Assembly (NCBI GenBank): GCA_963402885.1
Contig: OY727094.1
Location: 30,878,501-30,942,500, forward strand
Direction: 5' to 3'
Length of the DNA: 64,000 nucleotides
From: Antedon bifida
Taxonomy: Eukaryota > Echinodermata > Crinoidea > Comatulida > Antedonidae
Under the pieces are notes generated by a model that was not told where the DNA came from, did no database searches, and saw only the letters and a list, made by a program, of their open reading frames with translations. The position numbers and the translations under genes were made by a program. This document shows positions 29,721-42,678 of the stretch, in pieces. Position 1 is the first letter of the stretch, and each line of letters opens with the position of its first letter.

Positions 29721-32700
29721 CTAAGCCGGCATTGACCCTTTGTGATACATATGATCATACCGTGTAGCGCCAGCTATAACCTCGTCCCTACGAACTCGAC
29801 CCTGACAGCCATTTACTGACTTAGGTTTAAACCTTGTCTTTAATTCATTTGACTTCTTACTATCTTTACTTAAAGGTGAAACAATTTCTATGCATGTACC
29901 ATTTGACTCGGACGTTTTGCTTAACTGCGTAGTAGATCGCTTTGTAATACTTTTTTTCTTAAATGACAACTTCTTGGGTTTCGCAACATTTGATTTGACA
30001 TTGACAGGTGATGTTTTCGATGGGGGCGTTGTTGTCTTTTTGCGATTTGGACTAAGCTTCAATCTATTACCTGCTAGTGATAGTTTTTCCATACTTGTTT
30101 GAACAGCTTTACGTTGATTTTTATTTGTTGATATCCTCGTAGATTTACTAAAAGAATTATTGTCAATATTTGATAATATACTGTTATTGTTATTTATATT
30201 GGCATCTGCCTCTGTTGATTCTTTAGATTCCTTAGTCTCCGACACAGTTTCTGATTCCTTAGCCTCCGACACAGTTTCTGATTCCTTAGCCTCTGATGCA
30301 TTTTGGGATTTATTAGCCTCCGACTTAGTCTCTAATGCAGAAGTTAAATCGTTAGCCTCTGTTTGTTCACTTGTTTCTTGTGGACTTGCAGGCTGCTCAG
30401 AGCCATCACAACTGTTAATTTTTCCATCTTCTCCAATATCCGATTCTTTATCCTCTTTGTTGTCTGCACCATCAGAATTTTCTGACTCGTCGACAATAAC
30501 AGTTTCCTCATCTTCCTGAACGGTGATTTCACGTTTTTGAGGATTGAGAAACACGACAATGCATGTGATATTATCGGTGGAACCACGTTCTTTCGCAACA
30601 GATACAAGCTTGTGAGAAACAGTGGAAAATTCACTGTCTGTGTTTATACAATTTTGGACAACATCGCACACATCTTGTAAAGACACGGTATCAAAGAGGC
30701 CATCACATGCAAGGATAAAACAATCTTCATCACCTTCTAGTTTAATTGAGGCAATATCTGGAATACCACTAACGTATGGACGATGATCCGCATCACCTAC
30801 AATAAAATATCAAAAGAATTCTTTGTCATATGCATATGTACATTTGTGACAATTAAATCAAAATAATTTACAATAAAAATAGATTTGTAATTGTATTAAA
30901 CTACTGTGGAGTAGCTTTGCATCAGGGAGTTGAGTAGTAGTAGTAGTGGTCTAGAGGTATGAACACCAGGCTAGTGATCTGGAGGTCGTGGGTTCGAATC
31001 CCACCCAGAATTACTTGCAAATTTTTTCGCAAGTATTCTCAAATGTACTTAGTACAAATTATGTTAGAGTAGGGCAAAACATCTGACCAAAAATAGATCT
31101 CATATGAATGTAATTGAAGGTGCTACAAAAGGGGACAAAGAAAAAAGAAGAAAAACAAAGAATAATTGTTGTTTTCTAAAAACATAATTATATATATATA
31201 TACATATTTCTACATAATATTTATTTTAAGATATTGATAAAAGCAGTCAAATCACAAGCATTAGACAGTGGAACTAATCTGGCTATCTCGGTGATTCATC
31301 TTGTTGTCTAAATGCCACCTACCTATAGCTCTTGATACCGCTAGACTACCGTTAACGCGCCATGCTCCAAACCACACAACGCACCCACCCAACTCTTCTA
31401 TCCGTTTCTTCTCATCCTATAACAAAAATTAACAATTTTAAGATTAAATAATTAATTAAAAATAATTATTAAATATTTTTTTTTTAATATACCATTTTAA
31501 TGTCACATAATGTTATTTACTTTGGCCAAAATTGTATCGAGAAAAAAAAATATTTACCTGAAAAAAAACCAGTCAAATTGGCTGCCAGCCAATGGGTTTT
31601 TGGTTGAATTTAAACATTTATTTTGTCATTTTATAAGTGATTAACTTTATTAAAACTACAAAATAACCTATTCAAAGTCTGATTTAATTAATCACAAATA
31701 TAAACTGTTTTTTTGTTGTTATTCTCAAAAGTTATGTCTGCCCTCAATTTGTTTTTATTCTGCTCTTTTTTTCTAGTATTCTTAAAATAGAATGTATCAA
31801 TTTGTGATTAGATCTTTAGATGAATCACAAGAAAAAAGGAAGTTCACAGATGACTACTGATAAAGAAAGACCTATGACTCATCTTGACACATCAAGGTAT
31901 TCCCCAAACCCAATGAAAATACACAGAAATATCAAAATGTCATTCATAAAAATAACCAGAATACAGTAACTCCTTGTTCACAAAAAAAAAAGAAAAGAAT
32001 AACAAAATATTTAAAAATAAAACTAAACACTGAAATATCAAAATGTCATTCATAAAAATAACCAGAATACAGTAACTCCTTGTTCCAAAAAAAAAAAAAA
32101 AGAGAACAAAAACAAAATATTTAAAAATGAAACTAAACACTCAAAAATCAAAAAGTCATTCATAAAAATAACCAGAATATAGTACTTCCTTCTTTAAAAA
32201 AAAACACCCACAATATTTTAAAATATATCTACTGTAGTATAATAGAGGGGGTACAGCATTCAAATTGGTTTTTTTTAAAGAACTAATAGTTGCCAGAAAA
32301 GGAGCCAACAACAATGACTAAAAAATGTGATGTGTCCTAACCCTAACCAAAATATTACCTCTCTATCTGGTTTGTGAGGATCCATAACTGTAATAGCTTT
32401 TCCTTGTTTCATAACAAGGCCTTGAGAGTCACCTATCCAACCTACATGTAGCATGTTTTCATCATGGATCATGGCTATACCAGTCGTTCCACTTCGTAGG
32501 CCCTGAAAACAAACATCTTTAACTTTAGTCAATCAAGTGATGGCAAGTACACAATTTAATTGATAACAAATTAATTTCATCTGGTATGATACAGCAAAGC
32601 AATCTAACAAGAGGATGCTGAGCTTTGGAGATCAAAGGGTTTATCTGTGGCTGCGACACAATCAGTACAACGGCTCTTGACACAGAGAATATGTACATAG

Positions 32701-35700
32701 TTACAGTACTGCTGGTATTTGTTGCAGCCAGACATAAGATCAAAGGACTGTTACATGTTCCTATCTTGGCAAGGCGAGCTCAGTGTCCTGTTGTTACAGT
32801 AGATTGCCTTGGATACAGCAACAGAGAGAGATACATAAGAAACTGTTCTTTGCATGTCGAACTTGTGTTAAGAGACAACCAAGATTTGTAATTAAGAATT
32901 TGTGCAATACTCTAGATTAGATTGAAAAGATTAAAATTGTACTTTTATGGTGAAACTTTTTTGGATCCAGGGTGCCTCCTTAAAAAAGTTTCTAATGTAT
33001 TGCGATATTTTCTTTTCATCATGATGTCATGTGCCAAGGATAATGCATGAAATATCCCCCTCCTCTGGGGTTGGTTGCCGACCGGTACTCCTGCCATGCT
33101 GGTCAGAACCCTGGTTATACTAACCTCTCGTCTGGCTTTGTCTACAAACTTGTCATCTGTTACTGTAAAGCCAGCTCTCAGTGCCCCCGCCTTATTTGAT
33201 GCGTATTCTGGGTGGCTGACGATGTGACAATGAAGATGAGTGGCAGCATAATGAGATGCGTCAATTCCTCCATGGCCATCGTATACAGCGTAGAAGCCCA
33301 CTGGTGACGCACTCTTGTTTTGCTTTAGAAAGAAAGATTTACATGTTTAATCAAACATTTTGAACAAATTATGTATAGCCTAAAATTAACAAAGACATTT
33401 ATTTAGGGGGACACCTTTGATACCCAACAAAGTGTCCCCTTAATAGTGGTGCCTCATGAACAGGGTTGGCTATAGTAGTAAAACATATAAACCCCTGTTC
33501 GTTTCACAGAAAAGAATTCCTTGGAGTGTCCTAAAGAAATAAAAATTCAGTAGTACAATAAATTTCAGTGGTTTTTTTTTTTTATTTTGGCCAGATAAGG
33601 TTGTCCAATTCATGGCACAAGGAAGTTAGGCATTTAGGAAATATGTCAGTTCCAGATGTGGGACTGAAGGTAAGTTTACGCCGCAAGCGCCTTCCTGGAC
33701 AAGACCACAAGACAAATACAGTAATTATGGGAATTATACAGGATGTGATTAAAACATTAATAATTAAATGTTTTAAACAATAAACAATAACAGTAATTCT
33801 TAAAAAAGGAAATATAAAAATATAGAATTGATGATTGCTAAGTTGGTGATAGTGATATGGTTAAAATGGTTCCACAATTGTACCTCAAAATGATGACTAT
33901 ATGCCAATTTACAGGATATGGCTAAAATGGTTGCAAAATTCTACCTCAAAATGATGACACAATAAGCTAATTTACAGGATATGGCTAAAATGGTTGCAAA
34001 ATTCTCAAAATAATGACAATCATGCTAATTAGGATATGGCTAAAATGGTTCCATAATTTTACCTCAAAATAATGACAATGGGCAAGATGATTATTACAGA
34101 ATATGGTTTAAATGGTTTCATAATTCTCCCTCAAAATATTAATTAATGACAATAATTTAGATAGAACAAATAGTATTAAGCCAGGAAAATTGATAAATTA
34201 AATCATAGGATATAGCTAAAATGGTTTCACAATTTTACCTCAAAATATTAATGGCAATAATTTAGATAGAAAAAATAGCATTAAGCCAGGAAAATTTATT
34301 AAATTCAATCATAATGTCAATTACAGGATGGCTAAAAATTGTTCCACAATTCTACCTCAAAATAATGACAATGGTTTAGATGTTCATTATAAGGTATGGC
34401 TAAAATGGTTACACAATTCTACCTAAAACTAAAGCCAATATTTTAGATAGAAAAACTAGTACTAGTAGTATTATAAGCTAGGAAAATTGATAAATTGCAC
34501 ATAAATATGCTAAACACATACGCTAGACTTTAGTAATCCAAAATGAAGTTTGTAATATAAATGATGATTTTTTAGATAAAAAAGGACCTGGGATTCCAGG
34601 GTAGCTAGATATTTCATGCAAAAACTATAGAAACTGTCTTGGAAAGGTTCAGCTAGTTAATCCTATGCTCATTACATGTCAGAAAAAGCTAATAAATGAT
34701 TCAATTTCCTGGTACTAAAACTGCTACAATATACAACTAATGACCTGGCCAAAATCATGAAATAGAACTTTGTGTTAGAGCACGCTTTGGGATGTAATCT
34801 TCAAGAACTCTTAAATCAAAAAATTATGATTAAATAATCTTTAGTATCTCTTGCTTGCAAACATGTATATATGATGATGACCTAGTAAATGCATACAGGG
34901 ATTTGTGTATTTGGAATGCAGCTTTTGGGAAAGTTTAAAGCATGCTTATAAAAACAAGGTTTTCATTAAATAGCAAAAAGTCAATTTTTATCCTAAATAA
35001 TTTAAAATGCAATGTAGCATGTATTATACAATATACAGTACCTAATTTCAAAATCATAATACAAATATCATCTAATTTCAAAACTAAAATCAATGATACT
35101 GTACTGTTAATATTTTCATATTTTACTAAATGCAGCCAGTAGTACAAGAACCTCTCCTTTGGGAAATCCTATTCAGGGAACACATATTACAGTAAAGAGA
35201 ATACATTAATTATGAATGAGGGGAAATGTATGCTTTAACACTACTGCTAACCCATGTATCCAGGGAACACCACTAATAAAGCTCTGTCTACACTATTAAA
35301 CTAGTTTGACAAAAAAAGTGTGATGTGGCTAAGAATGGTAGTGATACAGTACAGTACACCAAAATATTGTAGTGATATGACATTGATCATATATATATGG
35401 GCACGTGACATTTTTTTGTCACATAAAATTTAATAGTGTAGACAGAGCTTTAAGGGGAACTTTGTTGGGTCTCAAAGGTGTCCCCTTAATAAAGGTTCTT
35501 ACTTCTACTGTATCTTTTAAAAATAGTACAATAATAACACAGAAATCAAAACCTATACATGAAACTATTATATAAACATTAATTAATGGTTTTTATTGGT
35601 TATCCTCGTTTGTATTGGTTCAGTTTAGTTTGAATGGAATGTTATGGGGAAATTTCTGTTTCTCAATATCATTTTGCCGTGTTTGTAAAATTAGGCTAAT

Positions 35701-38700
35701 ATATTATTAATTACAAATTAGTGTGTTATTTCAAATGCTCTATCAAAATCAATTCAAATCAATCAGTCACATTCTTTTTTCAATATTTCCTTTTTCCAAA
35801 ATATTAAAACGAATCTATACTACAATATATAAAGATATCATTTTTCACTACTACAGTGTATAGTAGCACACTTTAACAGACATTGGCAAAGGTCAGAGTT
35901 CATTTTCTCATTTCAATTATCTAAATATAGAACAAATAGAATTCTGCTGACAAGTAGGCACAGAAGACAACCTTCATTAACACATCACTGACAATGACAT
36001 TCTATCAAATCAATATTATCAAACATAATTCAAGGTCTTAATAAATTAAGTTATAAAATCTCTCATTATTCCGGATTACAAATTATATGATTTTAACTTG
36101 CAGTTAAGAAAAGATAAAGTAATCATGTATAGAGAGGCAACTCATTAATTTACCATTGGTTTATTTATACTGATTTTATGTATACTGTACATGTAAGTTT
36201 ATGCATTACTTTGCTAAAAAAAAATCAGCTAACTAATGTCTTAATGCATTTTAACTTACTGTACTAAAAAATAAAATGTTGCAGTGTGAGTTTTACAGGT
36301 AAATGCATTTATTTTTCTCAAAAATAAAATATCTTTTAGTTTTACAATTTGGGGAATTTCAGTATTTACTTATGTGTGTATCAGACAATATTTGCAATTT
36401 CTGATTTTTTTTAAATTACCAATTTATGCCCTACAGTAGAACAAAATTTAGCAAGAATTGTTTTGGTTTATAAGTAAAGATTGTACTCATCAAAAATACA
36501 ATAATCCTTACAGGTAAGTAACCCACCAAAGTGTCCCCTAATCAGGGGTGTCCCATCATACAAAACATATATTGCATGTCCATCATTAATTTTACTTGGG
36601 GTGTCTCCTGAAATAAAGTTACCCAAATGGAAGTGCTCTAATGTCAAAGGTAGTTTACCTTTTTGCCCAGCTTGTTGAGATCTGGTATAGTGACATGTTT
36701 ATCTTCCATCTTACGGCGTGTATTCTTAATGGCGTGTGTTGATACCTTAGGGGTAGGGGTGTAGTCTGCTGGGGGATTATCCTTCCATTCTTCACATATC
36801 TCATGCACTTTGTTAAACACAACCTTTGCAACCTTGTCTGCACAGATTACTAAAGAAAACAAAAACACAGTTTTCTTTCAAATATATTTTTCATCTTACA
36901 CTACAAACAAACTGTGTATACTGGCTTTGTCCAACATAACGGTAAGCTACCAAAACCATATAGTGAAACAGTTTCTTTAAAATTCAATTTGGCTTGTCAT
37001 AATAAAAAATAATGTATACATCAGTACGGTATTATCTTTATAAATTCAATGAATACATAAATATTAAAATAGCCACTGGTCACAGATGATTTTATGCGCA
37101 TATTGTTCATTGTACATACTATGTATTACCGTATAGTTAAAGTCTATTAAATGTTCAAGTATATCGGACCCTCCCTAATTTAGGCTAAATGTGGACACAA
37201 GATTGGATAACTCCATCGTTACAATAATTATGCATTCTAAGTGTAACCCTACCCACTAATTTGTTCATGCTGTATATCTCGCTCTTCGAGGAGAATATGG
37301 CATTTGTCGGTTTATCCAGGTAAGCTAGGCATGAAATAAACTAATTATTTGTTAATTGTGTTTAAATAAATAAGATTCCTACAAAGGCTGGTCTCCTCAA
37401 AATCTTGTCTCTCCTCGAAGTAAGATGTCATATCCACCTTCAGGACTGCATCAACTGTTTCTCTTGCAATTGCCAGAGCCAGCATCCCAGGTGCATTACT
37501 GCAAAAAAGTCATATAACACCAATCAGTATACAGTATAAAAATAATTCTGCATAAATGTATAGTTTAAAAAATATAACTAGACTAGAAAGAAGGGCACTC
37601 AGAGATTGCAAACCTCCGACTAGGCATATGAAATTAAATGATGTGTTCCCATACGGCTATGAACCTTTAAAATCTTATGAAAATCGGGCAATAACTTTTT
37701 GAGTAATCCTGCTAACTATAGAAACAAACGATCGACCACATACTGTAACCTCTCGCCATTCTGGCTGAGGTAACAACTTTATTATAGTAACTAGTGAATC
37801 TGGAATTAAGACTACAGTAGGTGTACCAGTAGAGAACAAAAGAAACAAGAGCAGCCACGCGTCACTTAACAAAATTAAGTATCAGTTACTAGAAGAGATA
37901 TTGTAATTTCTAGCCAAGGCTTTATTCTGAGACTTGGGCAGGATTTGAACCAAGTATCAATGGATTGAAAGCAAGCATCAAACCCACCCACCAGCTCCAC
38001 CACATACCATGTGTACCCATGAAAGATTTAAATTATTTTCTGGTGTACCTAAATTATCAGGAGCCATCTCAAAACAAAGAAAGACTTTTTAAATAAAATA
38101 AAGCTATGCCAATAACATAACACTGTAACAGTTGCACTGCACATTCTATACATACTGTAGCCTGTACAATCTAAATGTCATTCACAATAGAATGGTGATA
38201 TCCAATAGCCATGTAGGGACAAACATCTTAAACTGTAGAATTACAATATTGAGCAAGTGCACAATGGGTATTAATAACAACAAAAGGTTTGGTCAATATC
38301 CAACAATGGTTTCCAGTCTAAACATTATTCACTCTCAGAATGCACGCTGTGTTATAGCAGTTCAACACACTTTGAATAAAGACATGGTTTCTTAAAAAGA
38401 CTCTTAAGCTCTGTCTACACTATCACATTTTATGTGTAAAAAAATGTGATTATTATGTCATATCACTACCATATTTTGGCATATTGCTAACATATTTGGG
38501 CACATCAAACTCTTTTGTCACATACACTTTGATAGTTTAGACAGAGCTTTAAAATAACTGATTATTCCCTAAAATAAAACATGGTCACAAATTTGCAAGT
38601 ATTGCTACCTAATTAAAATATTAAATCAGCTATCCTGTAAAAATGTAGATATTACAGGTGCCTAGATTTTTACAGCAGGGCCGTATCTAGGGAATAGCAT

Positions 38701-41700
38701 TAGGTGTGCACGGTCCATCTTTTGACAAGACTACAGTACAATTAATATTAAATGTTACATCTTGATGTAGTTCTCTTTTACGGAATTCTAGATTCGTCCC
38801 TGGGCAGTGTACAGTATGCATACAAAATATTAAGTTAAATTCTGCACTTTATGGATATGTATATTGTCATTCATCCAGGTAGTACATACAGTCTGTAGTG
38901 TAAACCAGGCCTTGTCTTTTGAAAATCATAGGTGTGCTACAAATTGCACTCCTCAATACATTCAGGGGTGCTGTAGGTGTGCTGTTTATATTTTCGTGTG
39001 TAGAAGTTTACCAAATTTAGGCGTGTTTTAAATCGCACTCCTCAAGGGCAGTTTAGGAGTGTGTTAGGTGAGTGATCGCACTCACTCGCCTTAAAAGACA
39101 AGGCCTGGTAAACTCTGCATATTATACAATTTTTAAACTCTGCTTGAAATCCAGGATCCTCAACTAAGTAAGAGAAATCTATACTTCAATCTGCATGGCA
39201 TGTTTAATTGTAATGTTGTACATACTACTACTGTATACAGTACCTACTCTAGTATATAATTTTAGGAAAAACATGGATAAATCACTATGTCTACTGTTAA
39301 ATTTCTATTATAGTGAATTAGCAAGCTAATAACAGCATTAGTATCTGGATCACCAAGCGTTACTATCATCTATAAATTCACCATAGAAAATACTTGTTCA
39401 TATCTTGTTTTGATAGCAATGATGATTAACTGATTAGCGTACCATAGACAGCAATAACATCATTGTCATTTTATAGTAAAATATAGTATGTTGTTTACAA
39501 TTTATTGACTACTGTGTATGTTCACCTTGGTGTGCGATTAAGATAATGGTCAGAATAGTCTATTTTCATCACCTAATGTATCAAGTGACTATATAAACCA
39601 TTAATCATTTAGTACAGTAGGTTTACTAAAATCATGGAGGCATTCTAAATAATTCTGCTATGCTATTGTACCTATAAAATACACTAAAGATAAAATATTC
39701 TCTGTTTAAACCTCCTGCTACTACAGTATTACTGTAGCCCTTACTATAATTATCAGTCAGTAGTAAATAAATGTATTAGCATTCTTTGGTCGTCTGGCGT
39801 GCTTTCTAAAAAGATATTTGGACAAATTGGTTCAACAAAAATTAATTTAAATATTGAGATACTGTAGATAGACATATTTTGCTTGCTATAACTACAGTAT
39901 CTCTTGGATCAATGTCCAATCATACATGACAAAATTAAGTTTTCTATTCCTGAATAATACTGATACTGTACCTACTGTATATATTTTAGCTTAAATACTG
40001 AACATTGTATTTACTGTATATTAAGTCTCTTTTGCTTAAAAACAAGTTGGATTACGATACTGTATTGTTCAGACAAAATTAATTTGCTATTGGCAAAATT
40101 TAGCATTTTTGCTTATTGTATGATTTTTCATTCAAGGTCCATTTTAAGGTGTGCTACTAGCTAACAGTACAGAAGATTATTATAGCTCTGCCTTACTTAA
40201 GTATTAGAAGGTTTCTCGTCTTTTTATTTTTATACCATTGTGTATGTTCACACGTTGCACACAGCTGCGCCCACCCACTCACAATTGATGAGGTTCCGCA
40301 AACATTTTAATGTCATTTTAAGGTCCTGGATCCAGAACAAATAAAGACTTTTTTATGTTTATTGACACACATGTCTAACTGTGTGGTACAGTATTGTATG
40401 TACAGTCCCATCATTAATTTAATGGTCTAAACTTATACTTTAAATGTACACCCTGTGGCTAAGGGATAGTATAATATAACTCAACACAACAGCCTTCTTC
40501 CAAATATAAAGTAATATTCTTTAAAGCTCTGTCTACACTATCAAACTTTATGTGACAAAAAATGTGATATGCCCATATATGATGGCACACTACTACAGTA
40601 TATTTGGGCATATCACTACCATATTTGGGCACACCACACTTTTTTTGTCAAACTATTTTGATAGTGTATACAGAGCTTAACAAATATTTATTCAATATAA
40701 TACTAACTGACATACAAGAGTCCTGTACAGCTATCTACAGACTTACTAAGCAGTTTGCAGTGCTACGGGACAGTAATCAAACTGTGTTAATTTCTTTTGT
40801 CAGGTTACTAACTACATTACGACACTGTTATACAGCATACAATGTAGATTACATGCTCTGACAGTCTTATTCAACACATTTATAGAATACTGTTAGCTAA
40901 ATGCAATCTATGGGAGGTAACAGACACATTCAGTTTTGGTTCAAAAGTATGGACAAAATTATGATTCATTTTTTTAAAATTATTATTAGAAGGAAATAAT
41001 TTGAGATAAAATTGGTAACTGTGTCTCAAAGTAATGGAGAGCTTGTCCACAATGGTCAATGTTGTATAATAATATAATGTACAGTATCTCCACAAATATG
41101 ATCTACAGTAAATTAACTGACGTACAATTAACACCACAAATGAATAAAATAAATTTACAAACTATTATCTTGTGATTAAACTATAAAATTTGGACAAATT
41201 TTATGCAGGTAGTGTATACTTTACATTGGATCGATATTAATATTTTATCTCTCCCACTAAAAAGTTGTATGACACGCAATGACTAAAAGGTGTTTCCTTA
41301 CTTTTCATACTGTTTAGTCAGTTGTATACTAACTGTACTATACTACTGTAAGTAATAAAAGCTGTACTTTTGTCGTGGGAGCAATACACTCAGTAGTGAC
41401 AAGATTTGAATCATCTCTGACTCAGCATTCAATAGTCAATAACACAAGTTACAATACTGTATGTCATAAATTATGGCATATCTTATACAATGCTGGTATA
41501 TTTATTTTTATAAGGTTTAGTTTGTGCATTTTTTCAGTGGAATCTAGCCCTGTACATCTAAACCTAGGCTGGCCTAGATATACTGTACTTCATGCTTTCC
41601 AATATCTTCAAACTGTAATTTAGAACCAAAATAAATTATTAGGATTTTGTTACAGTAAGTTTGCTTACTTAAATGCTTGATTTCACACAGGCGAACAGAA

Positions 41701-42678
41701 ATTGGGTTACGTTCTAATTGTCTCACTCTCAGTTATTAGGTCTGATCGTCTTATTTCCTTAGGCAAGGTATACTGTATACATCATCATCTATCGGCAATA
41801 ACATTTGCAGAACAATTTCTAAGTTACTTGACAGAAATTGGATTAGGCCTAGATTATTTAGGTTTAGGGCCTACAGTAGTATAGGTACTGTGGGTTCAGT
41901 ATATGGATTTTTGTTGTGGGCCTGATCATGTTATTCGATGGGTTCTGATCATGTTATTCGGTGGGCCCAATCAGTTATTTGGTGGGTTATGAACAGGCCA
42001 GACAAACAGGCAGTAGACTACTATATACGGACGCAACATGCTATGTGTGTGTATGTATGGTACAGTAATAAATTACAAGTTACTGTAATATAATAATACG
42101 GACGCAACATGCTATGTGTGTGTGTACATACGGAACGTTAATATAATAATAAATAGGCCTAGGCAAGTTAGTATAAGCCTTGGTACTTTATTTTTAGCAA
42201 AACGACAAACGCTGCCCTAAAAAAAAATTATTCATTTTATTTTAATAATAATAACATTACAAATCAACAGAAAAATGACTGAACTAATAAAATGATTAAA
42301 TTGCAATAAATAATTAGACGGGCCTGGTAGTCTCCGTCTAGGCTAGTGAAAAACGTTATCAGCTCAGCTCAGGGTCGAGGTCATGCAAAATACTCACTCA
42401 GCCCAGGCTACCTATACTAGGTCTAGTAGGCTAGTCCTAGCTAGTTAGGCGGCTAGCCCACAACAAAGCAAGGGAAGGTCGAAATGTTCTTACTTTTTCC
42501 GCAAATATTCTAACGTCCAATCAACAACTTCACCTTCCACTTCATCATCTGTAAGGTAGTATGTTACCAATCTAATAGGTAAAGGTTCATCGGGATTTAG
42601 AGGACCCGAATGATTAGCAACAAATTCCTCTAGAAAAGCTCTGTTTACAGAGCAATCCTGTCGCTGAGGTTCAGCCAT
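29721..42678 (-). CDS. PPM1F: PP2C-family Ser/Thr phosphatase, PPM1E/PPM1F (POPX) type
   Basis: Metal-dependent phosphatase that in vertebrates dephosphorylates PAK and CaM kinases and binds PIX. Seven coding exons, phases all consistent: 42494-42678, 37383-37498, 36659-36849, 33125-33322, 32359-32502, 31323-31416, 29721-30796; 667 aa. ATG 42678 (GACATGG) is a strong start. Residues 1-100 match the POPX N-terminus ([23 protein letters not shown]). The catalytic domain spans about 140-395: RKMED 146-150, YDGHGG 178-183, SGTTG 234-238, GDSQ 254-257, ACDGLFD 339-345, STDN 382-385; the metal-binding Asp/Glu are present. The tail (about 400-667) is acidic, then repeats SEAKESETV, then turns Lys/Ser-rich with a [10 protein letters not shown] nuclear-localisation-like run. 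Human PPM1F is 454 aa and PPM1E 755; tail length favours PPM1E-like organisation, so orthology to the pair is likelier than to one. Intron 1 is 5 kb and intron 3 is 3.3 kb. Confidence 0.94.
30940..31090 (+). mobile_element. tRNA-derived SINE (GGTGGTCTAGAGG type), copy 3
   Basis: AGTGGTCTAGAGGTATGAACACC...GGAGGTCGTGGGTTCGAATCCCACC with good A- and B-box sequence, followed by TTACTTGC...AAGTATTCTCAAATGTACTTAGTAC and AGAGTAGGGCAAAACATCTGACC. It is the best-preserved promoter of the three copies. In PPM1 intron 6. Confidence 0.7.
31480..31690. repeat. Interspersed repeat family G, copy 3 (inverted)
   Basis: Inverse of 7010-7245: TTTTAATGTCACATAATGTTATTTACTTTGGCCAAAATTG...ATTTACCTGAAAA...TTTTGTCATTTTATAAGTGA...TATTCAAAGTCTGATTTA. 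In PPM1 intron 5. Confidence 0.55.
31916..32200. repeat. About 2.7 tandem copies of a ~110-bp unit in PPM1 intron 5
   Basis: AATATCAAAATGTCATTCAT AAAAATAACCAGAATACAGTA ACTCCTTGTTC, then poly(A), then AAAATATTTAAAAAT.AAACTAAACACT, repeats at 31928, 32034 and 32146 with small differences, mostly in poly(A) length. Confidence 0.88.
33395..33472. mobile_element. MITE family B copy
   Basis: 'AGGGGGACACCTTTGATACCCAACAAAGTGTCCCCTTAATAGTGGTGCC', the palindromic heart of family B. In PPM1 intron 3, about 75 bp from exon 4. Confidence 0.6.
33847..34450. repeat. Degenerate tandem array, ~60-bp unit, eight or nine copies
   Basis: Consensus GATATGGCTAAAATGGTT(C/G)C then A(C)AATTCTACCTCAAAATAATGACAAT, then variable AT-rich spacer. 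Later copies also share AATTTAGATAGAA and TATTAAGCCAGGAAAATTGA, i.e. a longer unit arising by duplication of two neighbours. In PPM1 intron 3. Confidence 0.85.
35150..35516. mobile_element. MITE family B copy split by a family A insertion
   Basis: Left part AAGAACCTCTCCTTTGGGAA...ATCCAGGGAACACCACTAA (35150-35277) and right part AAGGGGAACTTTGTTGGGTC...GTCCCCTTAATAAAGGTTCTTAC (35454-35516) reconstitute one family B element once the intervening family A copy is removed. Confidence 0.75.
35278..35453. mobile_element. MITE family A, copy 9 (nested)
   Basis: TAAAGCTCTGTCTACACTATTAAACTAGTTTGAC to ATTTAATAGTGTAGACAGAGCTTTAA, compensating changes (TATTAAA/TTTAATA) in both TIRs. It is inserted into the family B element around it and is therefore younger. 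Confidence 0.92.
36513..36650. mobile_element. MITE family B copy
   Basis: 'TAACCCACCAAAGTGTCCCCTAATCAGGGGTGTCCCATCAT' and 'TACTTGGGGTGTCTCCTGAAATAAAGTTACCC'. It ends about 10 bp from the PPM1 exon 3 donor, so it is tight against a splice site. Confidence 0.55.
37571..37790. repeat. Repeat family I, partial copy
   Basis: ACTAGAAAGAAGGGCACTCAGAGATTGCAAACCTCCGACTA and ATAACTTTTTGAGTAATCCTGCTAAC match the two ends of the fuller element at 46009-46687. The right-hand ACCTCCTTGGCGGAGGT terminus is not present. Confidence 0.6.
38404..38551. mobile_element. MITE family A, copy 10
   Basis: TTAAGCTCTGTCTACACTATCACATTTTATGTG to CACATACACTTTGATAGTTTAGACAGAGCTTTAA, with two CATATTTGGG-type modules. Confidence 0.88.
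38905..39108. mobile_element. MITE with TIR CCAGGCCTTGTCTTTT
   Basis: CCAGGCCTTGTCTTTT is exactly inverted at the right end, with TAAA repeated on both flanks (38901-38904 and 39109-39112). The interior alternates AGGTGTGCT and ATCGCACTCCTCAA blocks. Only one full copy here. Confidence 0.85.
40521..40680. mobile_element. MITE family A, copy 11
   Basis: TTAAAGCTCTGTCTACACTATCAAACTTTATGTGAC to TTTTGATAGTGTATACAGAGCTTAA, with two TATTTGGGCATATCACTACCA-type modules. Confidence 0.9.
41890..42150. repeat. Short tandem repeats near the PPM1 first coding exon
   Basis: Three diverged copies of GGGTTCTGATCATGTTATTCGGTG (about 41915-41995), then two copies of ACGGACGCAACATGCTATGTGTGTG about 70 bp apart (42027 and 42097). 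They lie within PPM1 intron 1, about 350-600 bp downstream (in transcription) of exon 1. Confidence 0.7.

Larger units (their letters stand above)
33323..36658 (-). other. PPM1 intron 3
   Basis: A 3.3-kb intron whose interior is a patchwork: family B repeats, a degenerate 60-bp tandem array (33847-34450), a family B element split by a family A MITE (35150-35516), then AT-rich unique DNA to 36510. No hidden exon with consistent phase was seen. Confidence 0.6.
37499..42493 (-). other. PPM1 intron 1
   Basis: 5-kb first coding intron, AT-rich, with many short TACTGTA-type phrases. Contains a fragment of repeat family I (37571-37790), two family A MITEs and one CAGGCCTTG MITE. No exon with fitting phase seen. 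Confidence 0.55.

Noticed and set aside
30160-30519. Plus-strand Ser-rich ORF (119 codons)
   Set aside because: Antisense shadow of the PPM1 acidic tail; low-complexity mirror of Glu/Ser codons.
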